Shown here one piece after another: positions 8,382-16,365 of a stretch of DNA of 64,000 bases. The DNA is from Rhizobium sullae (lineage in GTDB: Bacteria > Pseudomonadota > Alphaproteobacteria > Rhizobiales > Rhizobiaceae), in NCBI RefSeq assembly GCF_025200715.1, contig NZ_CP104144.1, forward strand, positions 2,666,001 through 2,730,000. The letters are read 5' to 3'. Numbering within the stretch: the first letter of the stretch is position 1; every line of letters starts with the position of its first letter. Under the pieces are notes generated by a model. The model was not told the origin of the DNA, searched no databases, and saw only the letters and a list, made by a program, of their open reading frames with translations. The position numbers and the translations under genes are program-made.

Positions 8382-10078
8382 GGATTCGTTCCTGCATCGG
8401 TCAATGACGGCCGCCTGGGGATCGGCGGATATTTCTTTCCGGGAATGGCATCGATCAGTTCTCGTGTGTAGGCGCTCTGTGGATGACCGAAGACATCCTC
8501 CACCGGTCCGCTGTCGACGAGCTTGCCATCCTTCAGCACCGACACAGTGTCAGCGATCTGCCGGACCACGGCGAGATCATGGGAGACGAAAAGATAGGTC
8601 AGCCCAAGCTCCCGCTGCAGTTTGTCGAGCAATGCCAGGATCTGCGCTTGCACGGTGACGTCGAGTGCAGAAACCGCCTCGTCGAGAACCAGGATCTGCG
8701 GATCAAGAACCAGCGACCGGGCGATCGCAACGCGCTGCCGCTGTCCGCCGGAAAGCGCATGAGGCCTGCGTTGCAGCATATCGAGCGCGAGCCCGACCCT
8801 GTCGATTGTGCTTGCGACCCGCTCGGCCCTCTCAGCGCGCGGAATTGCGTCGAAATTCAGCAGCGGTTCTTCAACAATCCGGGCAATGGTCTGGCGCGGA
8901 TCAAGTGAACCGAACGGGTTCTGATAGACGAGCTGGATCCTCTTGCGGAACAGCCTGAGCGTTTCGCCACGCAGCGAAGCAAGGTCGAGCCCGTCGACGA
9001 TCACCTTTCCAGCCGTCGGCTTCTGGAAGGCCGCGACGGTGCGGATTGTCGTTGTCTTGCCGGACCCCGATTCACCGACGAGCGCATGCGTCGTGCCGCG
9101 CCGAACCCGGAACGAGACGTCGTCAACGGCGCGAAAGTGGTCATTCTGTCCACCGAGGCCGAAATCCTGAATCAGATTTTCGACAACGATGATATCGTCC
9201 GACTCTGTGGCTGGTGCTCCGGCAGCAGCTGGCACGCGCCGTCGACCGGCATTGAGGGACGGCGCGTCGGCAAGAAGCTGTCGCGTATATGCACTTTGCG
9301 GCGCCCTCAGGATATCGCCGGTACGGCCTTGTTCCTGAATGCGGCCATGCTGCAGCACGACCAGCTTGTCGGCCCGGTCGGCGGCAACTCCGAGGTCGTG
9401 CGTCACCAAAAGTAGCGCCGTCCCGTATTCACGGCGCAGGTCGTCGATGAGATCGAGAATATGCTTTTGGACCGTCACATCGAGCGCGCTCGTCGGCTCG
9501 TCGGCGATAATCAGCGAGGGTCTCAATGCAATTGCGATCGCGATCAGCACACGCTGCTTCATGCCGCCGGAGAGCTCGTGCGGATACTGCTGGGCGCGCA
9601 ACGTCGGCTGATAGAGGCCGACGCGCCCAAGTAGTTCGATTGCCTGAGCATAGGCGACCGGGCCGGAAGCCTCGTGGTGGATTGCGAAAATCTCCGCCAC
9701 CTGTTTGCCGATCGTCTTGACCGGATTGAGCGCGTTGCCCGGATCCTGCGGTATCAGGCTGACGACCGAACCGCGAATGCCGTCCAACCGCTTCTCAGGC
9801 CAGCCGGCAACCTCTTGCCGGTTCAGCCGGATGCTGCCTTTCTCGAGGCGACCGTTTTCCGGAAGAAGGCCGATGATTGCCTGCGCCGTCGAGCTCTTCC
9901 CCGACCCCGACTCGCCGACAAGCGCCACGACCTCGCCCGGATCGACGCGGAAATCGATCCCACGCACCGCAGTATACGCTCCGTTTCGATCGCTGTAGGA
10001 CACTGTCAGCCCCGATACTTCGAGGACTGCGGAGGGCTGGGTCGCGCCGTTCGGGCGATTGACTGGCTGGATCGTCAT
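8378..10078 (-). CDS. Fused double ATPase of an oligopeptide-type ABC importer (DppD-DppF fusion)
   Basis: One 566-residue polypeptide carries two complete ABC ATPases. The first has a Walker A GESGSGKS at residues 55-62 and signature LSGGMKQR; the second has GESGSGKT near residue 335 and signature LSGGQRQR. In most Dpp/Opp systems these are separate genes. The start is set by the ATGA overlap with the permease; a longer upstream frame exists but lies inside that permease. It supplies energy for import by the two permeases and the binding protein of the operon. Confidence 0.93.
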   Translation of the reverse strand: MTIQPVNRPNGATQPSAVLEVSGLTVSYSDRNGAYTAVRGIDFRVDPGEVVALVGESGSGKSSTAQAIIGLLPENGRLEKGSIRLNRQEVAGWPEKRLDGIRGSVVSLIPQDPGNALNPVKTIGKQVAEIFAIHHEASGPVAYAQAIELLGRVGLYQPTLRAQQYPHELSGGMKQRVLIAIAIALRPSLIIADEPTSALDVTVQKHILDLIDDLRREYGTALLLVTHDLGVAADRADKLVVLQHGRIQEQGRTGDILRAPQSAYTRQLLADAPSLNAGRRRVPAAAGAPATESDDIIVVENLIQDFGLGGQNDHFRAVDDVSFRVRRGTTHALVGESGSGKTTTIRTVAAFQKPTAGKVIVDGLDLASLRGETLRLFRKRIQLVYQNPFGSLDPRQTIARIVEEPLLNFDAIPRAERAERVASTIDRVGLALDMLQRRPHALSGGQRQRVAIARSLVLDPQILVLDEAVSALDVTVQAQILALLDKLQRELGLTYLFVSHDLAVVRQIADTVSVLKDGKLVDSGPVEDVFGHPQSAYTRELIDAIPGKKYPPIPRRPSLTDAGTNP

Positions 10079-10992
10079 CTCTGCACCTTTCCGATTGCCT
10101 GGCTGATCCGGTTTACCGAGAGCACGACGAGCACCACGGCGATGCCGGGTGCAGCCGTCAGCCACCATGCGGTTGCGATATGGTTGCGGCCTTCGGCAAT
10201 CAGCAGGCCCCATTCCGGCGTCGGCGGTGGCGCGCCGTAGCCAAGAAAACCAAGTGTCGCAAGTTGCAGGATGGCCGATCCGACCTGCAGCGCCGCAAAC
10301 GCGATGACTGAAGTCAACGAATTCGGAAGGACGTGGCGCCACAGTACGTTCAGGAAGGTGCCGCCGCTGCCGAAGGCAGCCTCGACGTATTCGCTGCGGC
10401 GCACCGTCACGACCTCGGAGCGCACGATGCGGGCAAAACTTGCAATCGACGTCACGCCGACGGCGATGGCAGCGTTTGTCGTGCCGAAGCCGAGAAGGAT
10501 GATGACGCTAAGCGACAGCAATAGCGCCGGGATCGAGAGCAACACATCGATGAGACGCATGATGACGCCGTCAACCCAACCGCCCGAGGAACCCGCAAGA
10601 AGGCCGAGCGCGGTGCCGATGGCAAAGCCGATCGCGACGGCGGCAAGTGCGCCGGAAAGCGTGTGAACCGAGCCATAGACGAGCCTCGCATAAAGATCTC
10701 GGCCGAGTGAATCCGTGCCAATCAAGTGCGCCGCGCTAGGCGGCTTCAACTGCTGACCCCCAAGCCCCTGGATCGGGTCATAGACTGTAAAAAGCGCCGG
10801 AGCGACAGCCCATAGAAGCACAACAGCCAGGCTCAGAACAGCAAGCGCAAGGCCCGGCTGGACGCGGACGCCGCGCCTTTTCCCTCCGGTGATCCGCGAC
10901 GCCTCATCGACCGCGGGCGCTGCAGGGATCCAATCGACCGGATTGGGACTGTCGATATTGAGGTGCCGTTCTGCACTGTCGAGACGGGTCAT
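10075..10992 (-). CDS. ABC importer permease, DppC/OppC-like
   Basis: Inner-membrane permease of 305 residues. After a polar N-terminus of about 45 residues come a first helix, an extracytoplasmic segment with GTDSLGRDLYARLVYGS (a DppC/GsiD hallmark), and a bundle of five more helices. The coupling-loop region EAAFGSGGTFLNVLWRHVLP contacts the ATPase. It overlaps the first permease by ATGA and the ATPase by ATGA, so all subunits are translationally coupled. Confidence 0.93.
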   Translation of the reverse strand: MTRLDSAERHLNIDSPNPVDWIPAAPAVDEASRITGGKRRGVRVQPGLALAVLSLAVVLLWAVAPALFTVYDPIQGLGGQQLKPPSAAHLIGTDSLGRDLYARLVYGSVHTLSGALAAVAIGFAIGTALGLLAGSSGGWVDGVIMRLIDVLLSIPALLLSLSVIILLGFGTTNAAIAVGVTSIASFARIVRSEVVTVRRSEYVEAAFGSGGTFLNVLWRHVLPNSLTSVIAFAALQVGSAILQLATLGFLGYGAPPPTPEWGLLIAEGRNHIATAWWLTAAPGIAVVLVVLSVNRISQAIGKVQR

Positions 10993-11933
10993 TGCACGGT
11001 CCCTAATTTGGTTCGCAGTCGCGGATCGAGCACGGGATAGAGCAGGTCGATCGCGAGGTTTATGGTGACGAAGGCGGCGGCGGATATCACGACGATCGCC
11101 TGCAAGACGGCGACATCCTGGAAATTCACCGCCTGTTCGGCGAGGCCGCCGATCCCGTTGAGGCCGAAGACGGCTTCAGTAACGACGGCACCGGCAAGCA
11201 GTTCGCCGAAAAGCACACCGGCGACCGTCAGCACCGGTAGCAATGCATTCTTTGCGACATGACGCCACAACACCCAGGAATGCGATGCGCCCTTGGCGCG
11301 CACAACCGCCACGAAGGGACGCGCCAGGACCTCATCGACATTCCGAAGCAGTATCTGCGCCATCGGCGCGGAAATCGGAACGGCAACGGTCAGGACGGGA
11401 AGGATCAGTCCCTCCCATGGGCCGGGATTGATGACCGGAACGAGCTTGAGGCGGAACGAGAATATCTGGATCAACATGATGCCGAGCCAGAAGGTGGGAA
11501 CGGAGACGAACAGCGAGGGGATCGAATGGATGAACGAATGCAGCCGGCCAAAGCCCGAAATGTTGGAAAAGATCGCAAGAATGACGGCGAGGATTAAAGC
11601 GGCGGCAAAGCCGTACCCTGCAAGTCGGATGGTCGAAGGCAGATTGGCGGCAAGCTGCGCGCTGACGGCGACACCGCGCTGCAGCGAGTAACCGAAATTG
11701 CCGGTCAGGAAATTGCCGATCGTTTGGAGATATTGTGACGCCAGCGACCCGTCTGCCGCGTAGGCCGCACGGATGTCGGCCAGTTGTTCCGGGCTGAGGC
11801 CATATTCGGGGCTTTGGAACTTGATCAGCACCGCGTCACCAGGCATTGCCTGCAGCAGCATGAAGGAAATCGTGAAGGCGGCCCAGAGCACCAGAAGCGC
11901 CTGCCCTATGCGTGAAAGAACATATCTTGCCAT
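10989..11933 (-). CDS. ABC importer permease, DppB/OppB-like
   Basis: Permease of 314 residues with the DppB-type N-terminus (YVLSRIGQALLVLWAAFTISF) and six membrane segments. The coupling helix region RAKGASHSWVLWRHVAKNALLP is intact, as is the C-terminal LLYPVLDPRLR signature. It pairs with the DppC-like permease downstream. It lies 54 nt after the binding-protein gene. Confidence 0.93.
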   Translation of the reverse strand: MARYVLSRIGQALLVLWAAFTISFMLLQAMPGDAVLIKFQSPEYGLSPEQLADIRAAYAADGSLASQYLQTIGNFLTGNFGYSLQRGVAVSAQLAANLPSTIRLAGYGFAAALILAVILAIFSNISGFGRLHSFIHSIPSLFVSVPTFWLGIMLIQIFSFRLKLVPVINPGPWEGLILPVLTVAVPISAPMAQILLRNVDEVLARPFVAVVRAKGASHSWVLWRHVAKNALLPVLTVAGVLFGELLAGAVVTEAVFGLNGIGGLAEQAVNFQDVAVLQAIVVISAAAFVTINLAIDLLYPVLDPRLRTKLGTVQ

Positions 11934-11987
11934 GGCAAACTCCGTCTCAGCGGGCGCAGCCCGGCGCCTTACCGGGCTGCGAACTCA

Positions 11988-13625
11988 TCAGTGCTCCGCA
12001 AGCCAGGCGCTGTAGAAGCTCGGGCGGCCGACCGCCTCGAACGTAATGCCCTGCACATAAGGTGCACCGGCAAAGGCCTGCGGCTCTTCGAAGATCGGGA
12101 TGGCATAGGCCTGGTCGATCACGTAAGTCTGAACCTCGCCGGCGATCGCGAGGCGCTTGGCACGATCAGGTTCGGAAGAAAGCTGCTCAAGCAAACCGTT
12201 CAGCTTGCCGTCGGCAAACGACTTCACCTTGTCGCTCAATCCGCCCTTCTGGCGAAGCACGTCGCGGTTCTTCGGATAGTATTGGCTCTTGATGACGTCG
12301 GGATCGGCGCGGCCGACCATCGCCGGCGAAACGGGCGTCTTTTCCGGATCGAGATCATCGACTGTCTTGCTGCCGGCATCGCCTGCAAGGACGTTCAGCG
12401 TCACGCCAAGTCTTGCCCATTGCTGCGCGACCAGTTGCAGCGTTTCCTTGTTCTGCGGCTGCGGCGGAGATTCATAGGCTGTCAAGACAAGCTGCTGGCC
12501 GTCTTTTGCGCGCGCGCCATTGGCACCGACCTTCCAGCCGGCATCATCGAGCAGTTTTGCTGCTTCCGCAGGATCGTAGGCGAGCTTGGCGGACAGATCG
12601 ACATAACCCTGCGCCGTCGAAGCGATGATCGACTTTGCCTGCGGGTAGTTGGCAGAAAAGAGCGTCGAGACGATCTCTTGCGTATTCGTGCCGTGCAGTA
12701 GCGCCTGGCGGACGCGCAGATCGGCGACAAACGGATTGTCCGGGCGAAAGACAACGCTGTTGTTCACGCCGCGTGTGGGTGGCGCATAGATCTTGAAACC
12801 CTGGCTTTCGACCTGCTCTTCGTCATAGGCCTGCACTTGGCGGATGAAATCCGCCTGGCCAGAGAGCAGCGCGCCGATGCGCACGCTGTCCTCGCCGGTA
12901 ATGACGTATTTGATGCCATCAAGATAGGCGCGACCTTGATGTTCGAGCTTCGCGGGGCCCCAGTTGTAATCTTCGCGGGCCTTCAACGAGATCTCCTTGC
13001 CGAGCGTTTCGCTTTCGACGACAAAGGGGCCTGAGCCAATGATCTCGGTTGCATCACCGAGCTGTTCGAAGGGAAGAGTCAGCGTCTTGTGCGAAACCAG
13101 GCCGGAGCCGATGACCGACGTTCCCTGCAGAAAGCCCGGCGACGGTCTTTTGAAGTAGAATTTTACAGTCAGCGGATCGATGACTTCGGAATGGTCGTAA
13201 TTGTTGATGACTTCCGAAACCGGCTGCTTCAGCACTTTATTGCCAAGACCAAAGGTGTCGTAGTTCTTCGCAACCGCATTTGCATCGAGCGGCGACCCGT
13301 CCGAGAAGGTCACGCCTTTGCGGAGCTTGAAGGTATATTCCGTCGCATTATCGTTGACCGTCCAGGATTCCGCGATCCAGGGCTCGATCTCGAGCGTCTT
13401 CGGATTCTGATAGGTCAATTTATCAGTAATCTGATTGAGCACGCCACCATTCGGATAAAAGCCTCCGGCCGGCGGATAAAGATTGGTGTGCGGCTGCTGC
13501 TCAAGATAGATCAGCGTGCCGCCGTTCACCGGTTTGGCCGCATCTTCCGCGAGACCCGCAGAAGCAGAAAGCGCAAGCGACAATGCCCCAATTAAAGTCG
13601 CTGCTCCAAAATGTGTGATGCCCAT
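11988..13625 (-). CDS. ABC importer substrate-binding protein, oligopeptide family (KPN_01854-type)
   Basis: Periplasmic solute-binding protein of 545 residues in the SBP_bac_5 (DppA/OppA) family and the first gene of the operon. The start is the ATG with GGGAG upstream; it gives a classic signal peptide (MGITHFGAATLIGALSLALSASAGLAED split around its hydrophobic core). Family features include IEPWIAESW, FTFKLRKGVTFSDGSPL-like strings and the C-terminal AIPIFEE region. I recall this subgroup as the KPN_01854 binding protein that travels with the LLM and CMD/AhpD proteins. The ligand is unknown; the fold accepts peptides, glutathione and other large solutes. Confidence 0.9.
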   Translation of the reverse strand: MGITHFGAATLIGALSLALSASAGLAEDAAKPVNGGTLIYLEQQPHTNLYPPAGGFYPNGGVLNQITDKLTYQNPKTLEIEPWIAESWTVNDNATEYTFKLRKGVTFSDGSPLDANAVAKNYDTFGLGNKVLKQPVSEVINNYDHSEVIDPLTVKFYFKRPSPGFLQGTSVIGSGLVSHKTLTLPFEQLGDATEIIGSGPFVVESETLGKEISLKAREDYNWGPAKLEHQGRAYLDGIKYVITGEDSVRIGALLSGQADFIRQVQAYDEEQVESQGFKIYAPPTRGVNNSVVFRPDNPFVADLRVRQALLHGTNTQEIVSTLFSANYPQAKSIIASTAQGYVDLSAKLAYDPAEAAKLLDDAGWKVGANGARAKDGQQLVLTAYESPPQPQNKETLQLVAQQWARLGVTLNVLAGDAGSKTVDDLDPEKTPVSPAMVGRADPDVIKSQYYPKNRDVLRQKGGLSDKVKSFADGKLNGLLEQLSSEPDRAKRLAIAGEVQTYVIDQAYAIPIFEEPQAFAGAPYVQGITFEAVGRPSFYSAWLAEH

Positions 13626-13681
13626 GTTTATCTCCCTCAGATGAAATATGGCTGAAGGATATGGCTTCTGTCTAATAATCC

Positions 13682-13699
13682 ATAGAATTAGTGTTCTAT
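13682..13699. promoter_or_regulatory. Perfect palindrome upstream of the LLM/ABC operon
   Basis: ATAGAA-TTAGTG-TTCTAT, six-base perfect arms around a six-base spacer, sits 57 bp before the start of the binding-protein gene. The size and ATA...TAT ends suit a LysR-type regulator such as CysB/Cbl or a similar dimeric factor. No regulator gene adjoins this operon, so a global or distant regulator is likely. The repeat is seen; the protein is inferred. Confidence 0.55.
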
Positions 13700-14380
13700 T
13701 TTGCGCATTCGAGATGAAATGAAGAACCACGCAGCAACGAAAACCGGCAATATCCGGCAAACGGCGACGCCCTATCGGCACGCAAATTTTGCCTACGATC
13801 GCTCGCAGCGCCTCCTTGCAGGCTGCCTTGGCGAGATCGGTAACAGTCGGCTGTTACCAACCGCCGGCTGATCGACGGGCTTAAGTTTTGTTGGTTGGGG
13901 GCACGCAACCAACGATTCCTGCGATTGGTCGAGCGCGAAATACCGAAATTGGCCGCGTAAAACGATCGCTAGCGACCACACAAAGCGGATTCACTCTATG
14001 GCCCGTCCAAATCTAAACATCATCGGCATTCTTTGATCAGCCCCACCGTTTCCTGATCGAGACGCACGTGCTTCCAACTGCTGATTCCGACGAAGCCGCC
14101 CCCTTGTACCGAGATGATTGCGCCCCCCGAATTCCGGGATGATCTCGCCCCGGGGTCTTGATTGTTTTGAGTTAACGTCGCCTTGAGTCAAGATTTTCAG
14201 GGCCGATTTCGCCACAAGCTTTCCCCGGATAGGCCGATACGGTGGCTGTTAAACGGGCGCAACGTGAGCAATCCGAAAGCCAAGCGTAACATACCGTATA
14301 CTACCCCGGGGGAGGCGTATTTTACTGCCTTAGCGCCTTCAATCGTCCTATCATCTCCTCAAATTTCGGAGGACATGGCG
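13700..14380. other. Non-coding interval with two perfect hairpins
   Basis: No convincing gene. Two compact inverted repeats occur 31 bp apart: GGTAACAG-tcgg-CTGTTACC (13839-13858) and GTTGGTTG-N8-CAACCAAC (13890-13913). Neither is followed by a T-run, so they are not typical Rho-independent terminators. The stretch 14020-14170 has a proline/arginine-rich look in all frames and may be old insertion-sequence debris; I could not identify it. The last 90 bp (GTATACTA and GGAGGCGTA near 14297-14319) are the probable promoter region of the following small gene. Confidence 0.5.
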
Positions 14381-14845
14381 ATGACTGCAAGCGAGACGAC
14401 CCCTCAGCCGATGACCAGCGCCGAAGAGCTGCGCAAACGGGCCCTCGAACTTCAGCTTCTGGAGATGGAGCGCGACGAAAAGATCAAGGCTCGTGAAGCA
14501 AAGAAGCATGCCGAGTTCTTGGAGGACTTTTTCCGCAAGCAAATCAGTGAAAATGAACGCACCATCATCAAGCGCCTGGTGATGAAAGCCGCCGCAGACG
14601 GGAAATACGAGGCGATGATCTTCAGCTTCCCGTCCAGTCTCTGCACGGACAGCGGTCGAGGCATCAACAACAACCTGCCCGGTTGGCAGAACACCCTGCA
14701 AGGCAAGGCAAAGGAGTTTTACGATCTCTTTCAAGAAGTCGCAAAGCCCCGGGGCTACGGCCTCAAAGCCGTGATCATCAATTTCCCGGGAGGCATCCCC
14801 GGCGACGTCGGCTTCTTCCTGACCTGGCAGCCGCCCGTCGAATGA
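14381..14845 (+). CDS. Conserved-looking hypothetical protein, about 154 residues
   Basis: Not recognised. The N-terminal half is a charged helix (residues 10-55, rich in Glu/Lys/Arg, coiled-coil-like). The C-terminal half is a small alpha/beta domain with AMIFSFPSSLCTDSGRGIN and AVIINFPGGIPGDVGFFLTW. The start is the second of two nearby ATGs, because GGAGGA lies seven bases before it and only one base before the first. No signal peptide or membrane helix. The neighbours are stress and polyphosphate genes. Confidence 0.7.
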   Translation: MTASETTPQPMTSAEELRKRALELQLLEMERDEKIKAREAKKHAEFLEDFFRKQISENERTIIKRLVMKAAADGKYEAMIFSFPSSLCTDSGRGINNNLPGWQNTLQGKAKEFYDLFQEVAKPRGYGLKAVIINFPGGIPGDVGFFLTWQPPVE

Positions 14846-14891
14846 TGACCCGAGCAGGCCGTCGCTCGGTTGATGCTCGCAGGGCGGGAGG

Positions 14892-15434
14892 ATGGTCGTG
14901 AAGACGATCGAAATCGAGCGAAAGTTTCTTGTCCGAAACAACACATGGCGTGCTGACGCCATCGCTTCGCATGCTTTCCAGCAGGCGTATCTCTCGCACG
15001 GGAGCAAAAATACGGTGCGTGTGCGCATTATCGACGGCCTGTCGGCTCGCCTGGCTGTGAAATTTGGCAGGCGTGGGCTCAAGAGAGAGGAATATGAATA
15101 CGAGATTCCTGTTGCCGAAGCGCAGGAGCTTTTACGCCACGCGAACGGACGCGTGCTCGAAAAGAGGCGATATGACGTTTCGCATAAGGGCAGAATCTGG
15201 GAGGTCGACGTTTTCGGAGGCGCCTATCAGGGGCTGACGATCGCGGAGATCGAAATGTCTACCGAGGACGACAAGCCCGTCCTGCCCCGGTGGCTCGGAC
15301 GGGAGGTTACAGGCGACAAGCGATTCTCCAACCGCACGATGGCCACCCATTCGTTCGTCAGCCCCGCACTCACGCACGCGGCTACGGGCATCGGAACTAA
15401 TCACGCACGATCGTCCAGTTGGAGTCGGGATTGA
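14892..15434 (+). CDS. CYTH-domain protein, probable inorganic triphosphatase
   Basis: A 180-residue protein with the CYTH fold, which binds triphosphate groups and divalent metal inside a beta tunnel. The signature ExExK is present as EIERKF at residues 6-11. Arg/Lys-rich strands follow (RVRIIDG, AVKFGRRGLKREEYEYEIP, EKRRYDV) and acidic metal-binding strands (WEVDVFGGAYQGL, IAEIEM). Tripolyphosphatase activity is the usual function of single-domain bacterial CYTH proteins. It lies 46 nt after the preceding gene. Its last 38 bases overlap the convergent DUF2950 gene, and the final 20 residues look like an unconserved tail. Confidence 0.88.
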   Translation: MVVKTIEIERKFLVRNNTWRADAIASHAFQQAYLSHGSKNTVRVRIIDGLSARLAVKFGRRGLKREEYEYEIPVAEAQELLRHANGRVLEKRRYDVSHKGRIWEVDVFGGAYQGLTIAEIEMSTEDDKPVLPRWLGREVTGDKRFSNRTMATHSFVSPALTHAATGIGTNHARSSSWSRD

Positions 15435-16332
15435 AGTCTTCGATCGCCGCGGCCCGCTCTTCCGTCCGCGGCCCCAGGTCGCGCTGATAGATGATGCTCA
15501 CCCCATTGATGATAAATGTCTGCACGCCGGTCACCCGATATTTGACCGGCCAGGCAAGCAACGCAAAGCCCGTGGTCATGTGGCCGTTGACGATATAGCT
15601 TTGTTTTCCGCCGAGCACATTGTCCCCTTGTCCCGTCAGGATGCGATAGCGATATCCAAAGTAACCCTCGCCTCGCTTGGCTCTATCGAAGGCGGCCGTC
15701 TCGACCAGAGCACTGGCCGGGCTTTCTGCACCATACACGCTCGGATCCCAGTACAGACCGTCGGCCTTGCCGGGGTTGCTGATCAACCTCTGGGCATATT
15801 CGTAAATGCCATCCCCGTCGCGATCCTCGGATGCATATTCCCCCTGGGCTATGACATAGTCGTGCATGGTCTGGATCGTTGCTAGTTCATTCGCGCCGAT
15901 GCGGCGGTTGACGATTTCCTGTAACCCGACCTGAGTATCGAATGCCCACTTGCCATCCTTGTCCTGCGACAGGGGGAAGGGCAACGGCCACAAAACATCT
16001 CCCACCTGAACGATCTGGCGATCTCCCAGAGCCTGAAGACGCAACTGCCGCGCAGCGCCTTCGCGGATGATACCATAGCTGGTCATCGCCTCATTGCTGG
16101 ACCGCAGCTTGGCAACATCCAAGCCAAGGAGCTTTGCCAAACCGTCGAGATCGTCGTCGCTCAGCACGGTTTTGAACCGCTGAAGCGCCGCCGATGGATC
16201 GTCGAACGATGGCGGGGTTCCAGCCGCAAACTCCGAAAGGTTCGTCTGCATCTGAGCCGTGGACGGGCCTGCGAAAGCCACGGAGAGAGCCGTTCCGAGC
16301 AGCAGCGGGATCAATCTCAACTGTAGTCTCAT
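15397..16332 (-). CDS. DUF2950 family secreted protein
   Basis: A 311-residue exported protein of the DUF2950 family. It has a cleavable signal peptide (LLGTALSVAFAGPSTAQ) and a globular body with DGDGIYEYAQR and GYFGYRYRILTGQG motifs. Function unknown. It lies 33 nt downstream of the DUF3300 gene on the same strand; I know these two families as frequent neighbours, suggesting a shared envelope role. GGAG precedes the chosen ATG. Confidence 0.85.
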   Translation of the reverse strand: MRLQLRLIPLLLGTALSVAFAGPSTAQMQTNLSEFAAGTPPSFDDPSAALQRFKTVLSDDDLDGLAKLLGLDVAKLRSSNEAMTSYGIIREGAARQLRLQALGDRQIVQVGDVLWPLPFPLSQDKDGKWAFDTQVGLQEIVNRRIGANELATIQTMHDYVIAQGEYASEDRDGDGIYEYAQRLISNPGKADGLYWDPSVYGAESPASALVETAAFDRAKRGEGYFGYRYRILTGQGDNVLGGKQSYIVNGHMTTGFALLAWPVKYRVTGVQTFIINGVSIIYQRDLGPRTEERAAAIEDFNPDSNWTIVRD

Positions 16333-16365
16333 GGTTTGTCTCCGGTAATCTGAAAGGCTGGGAAC

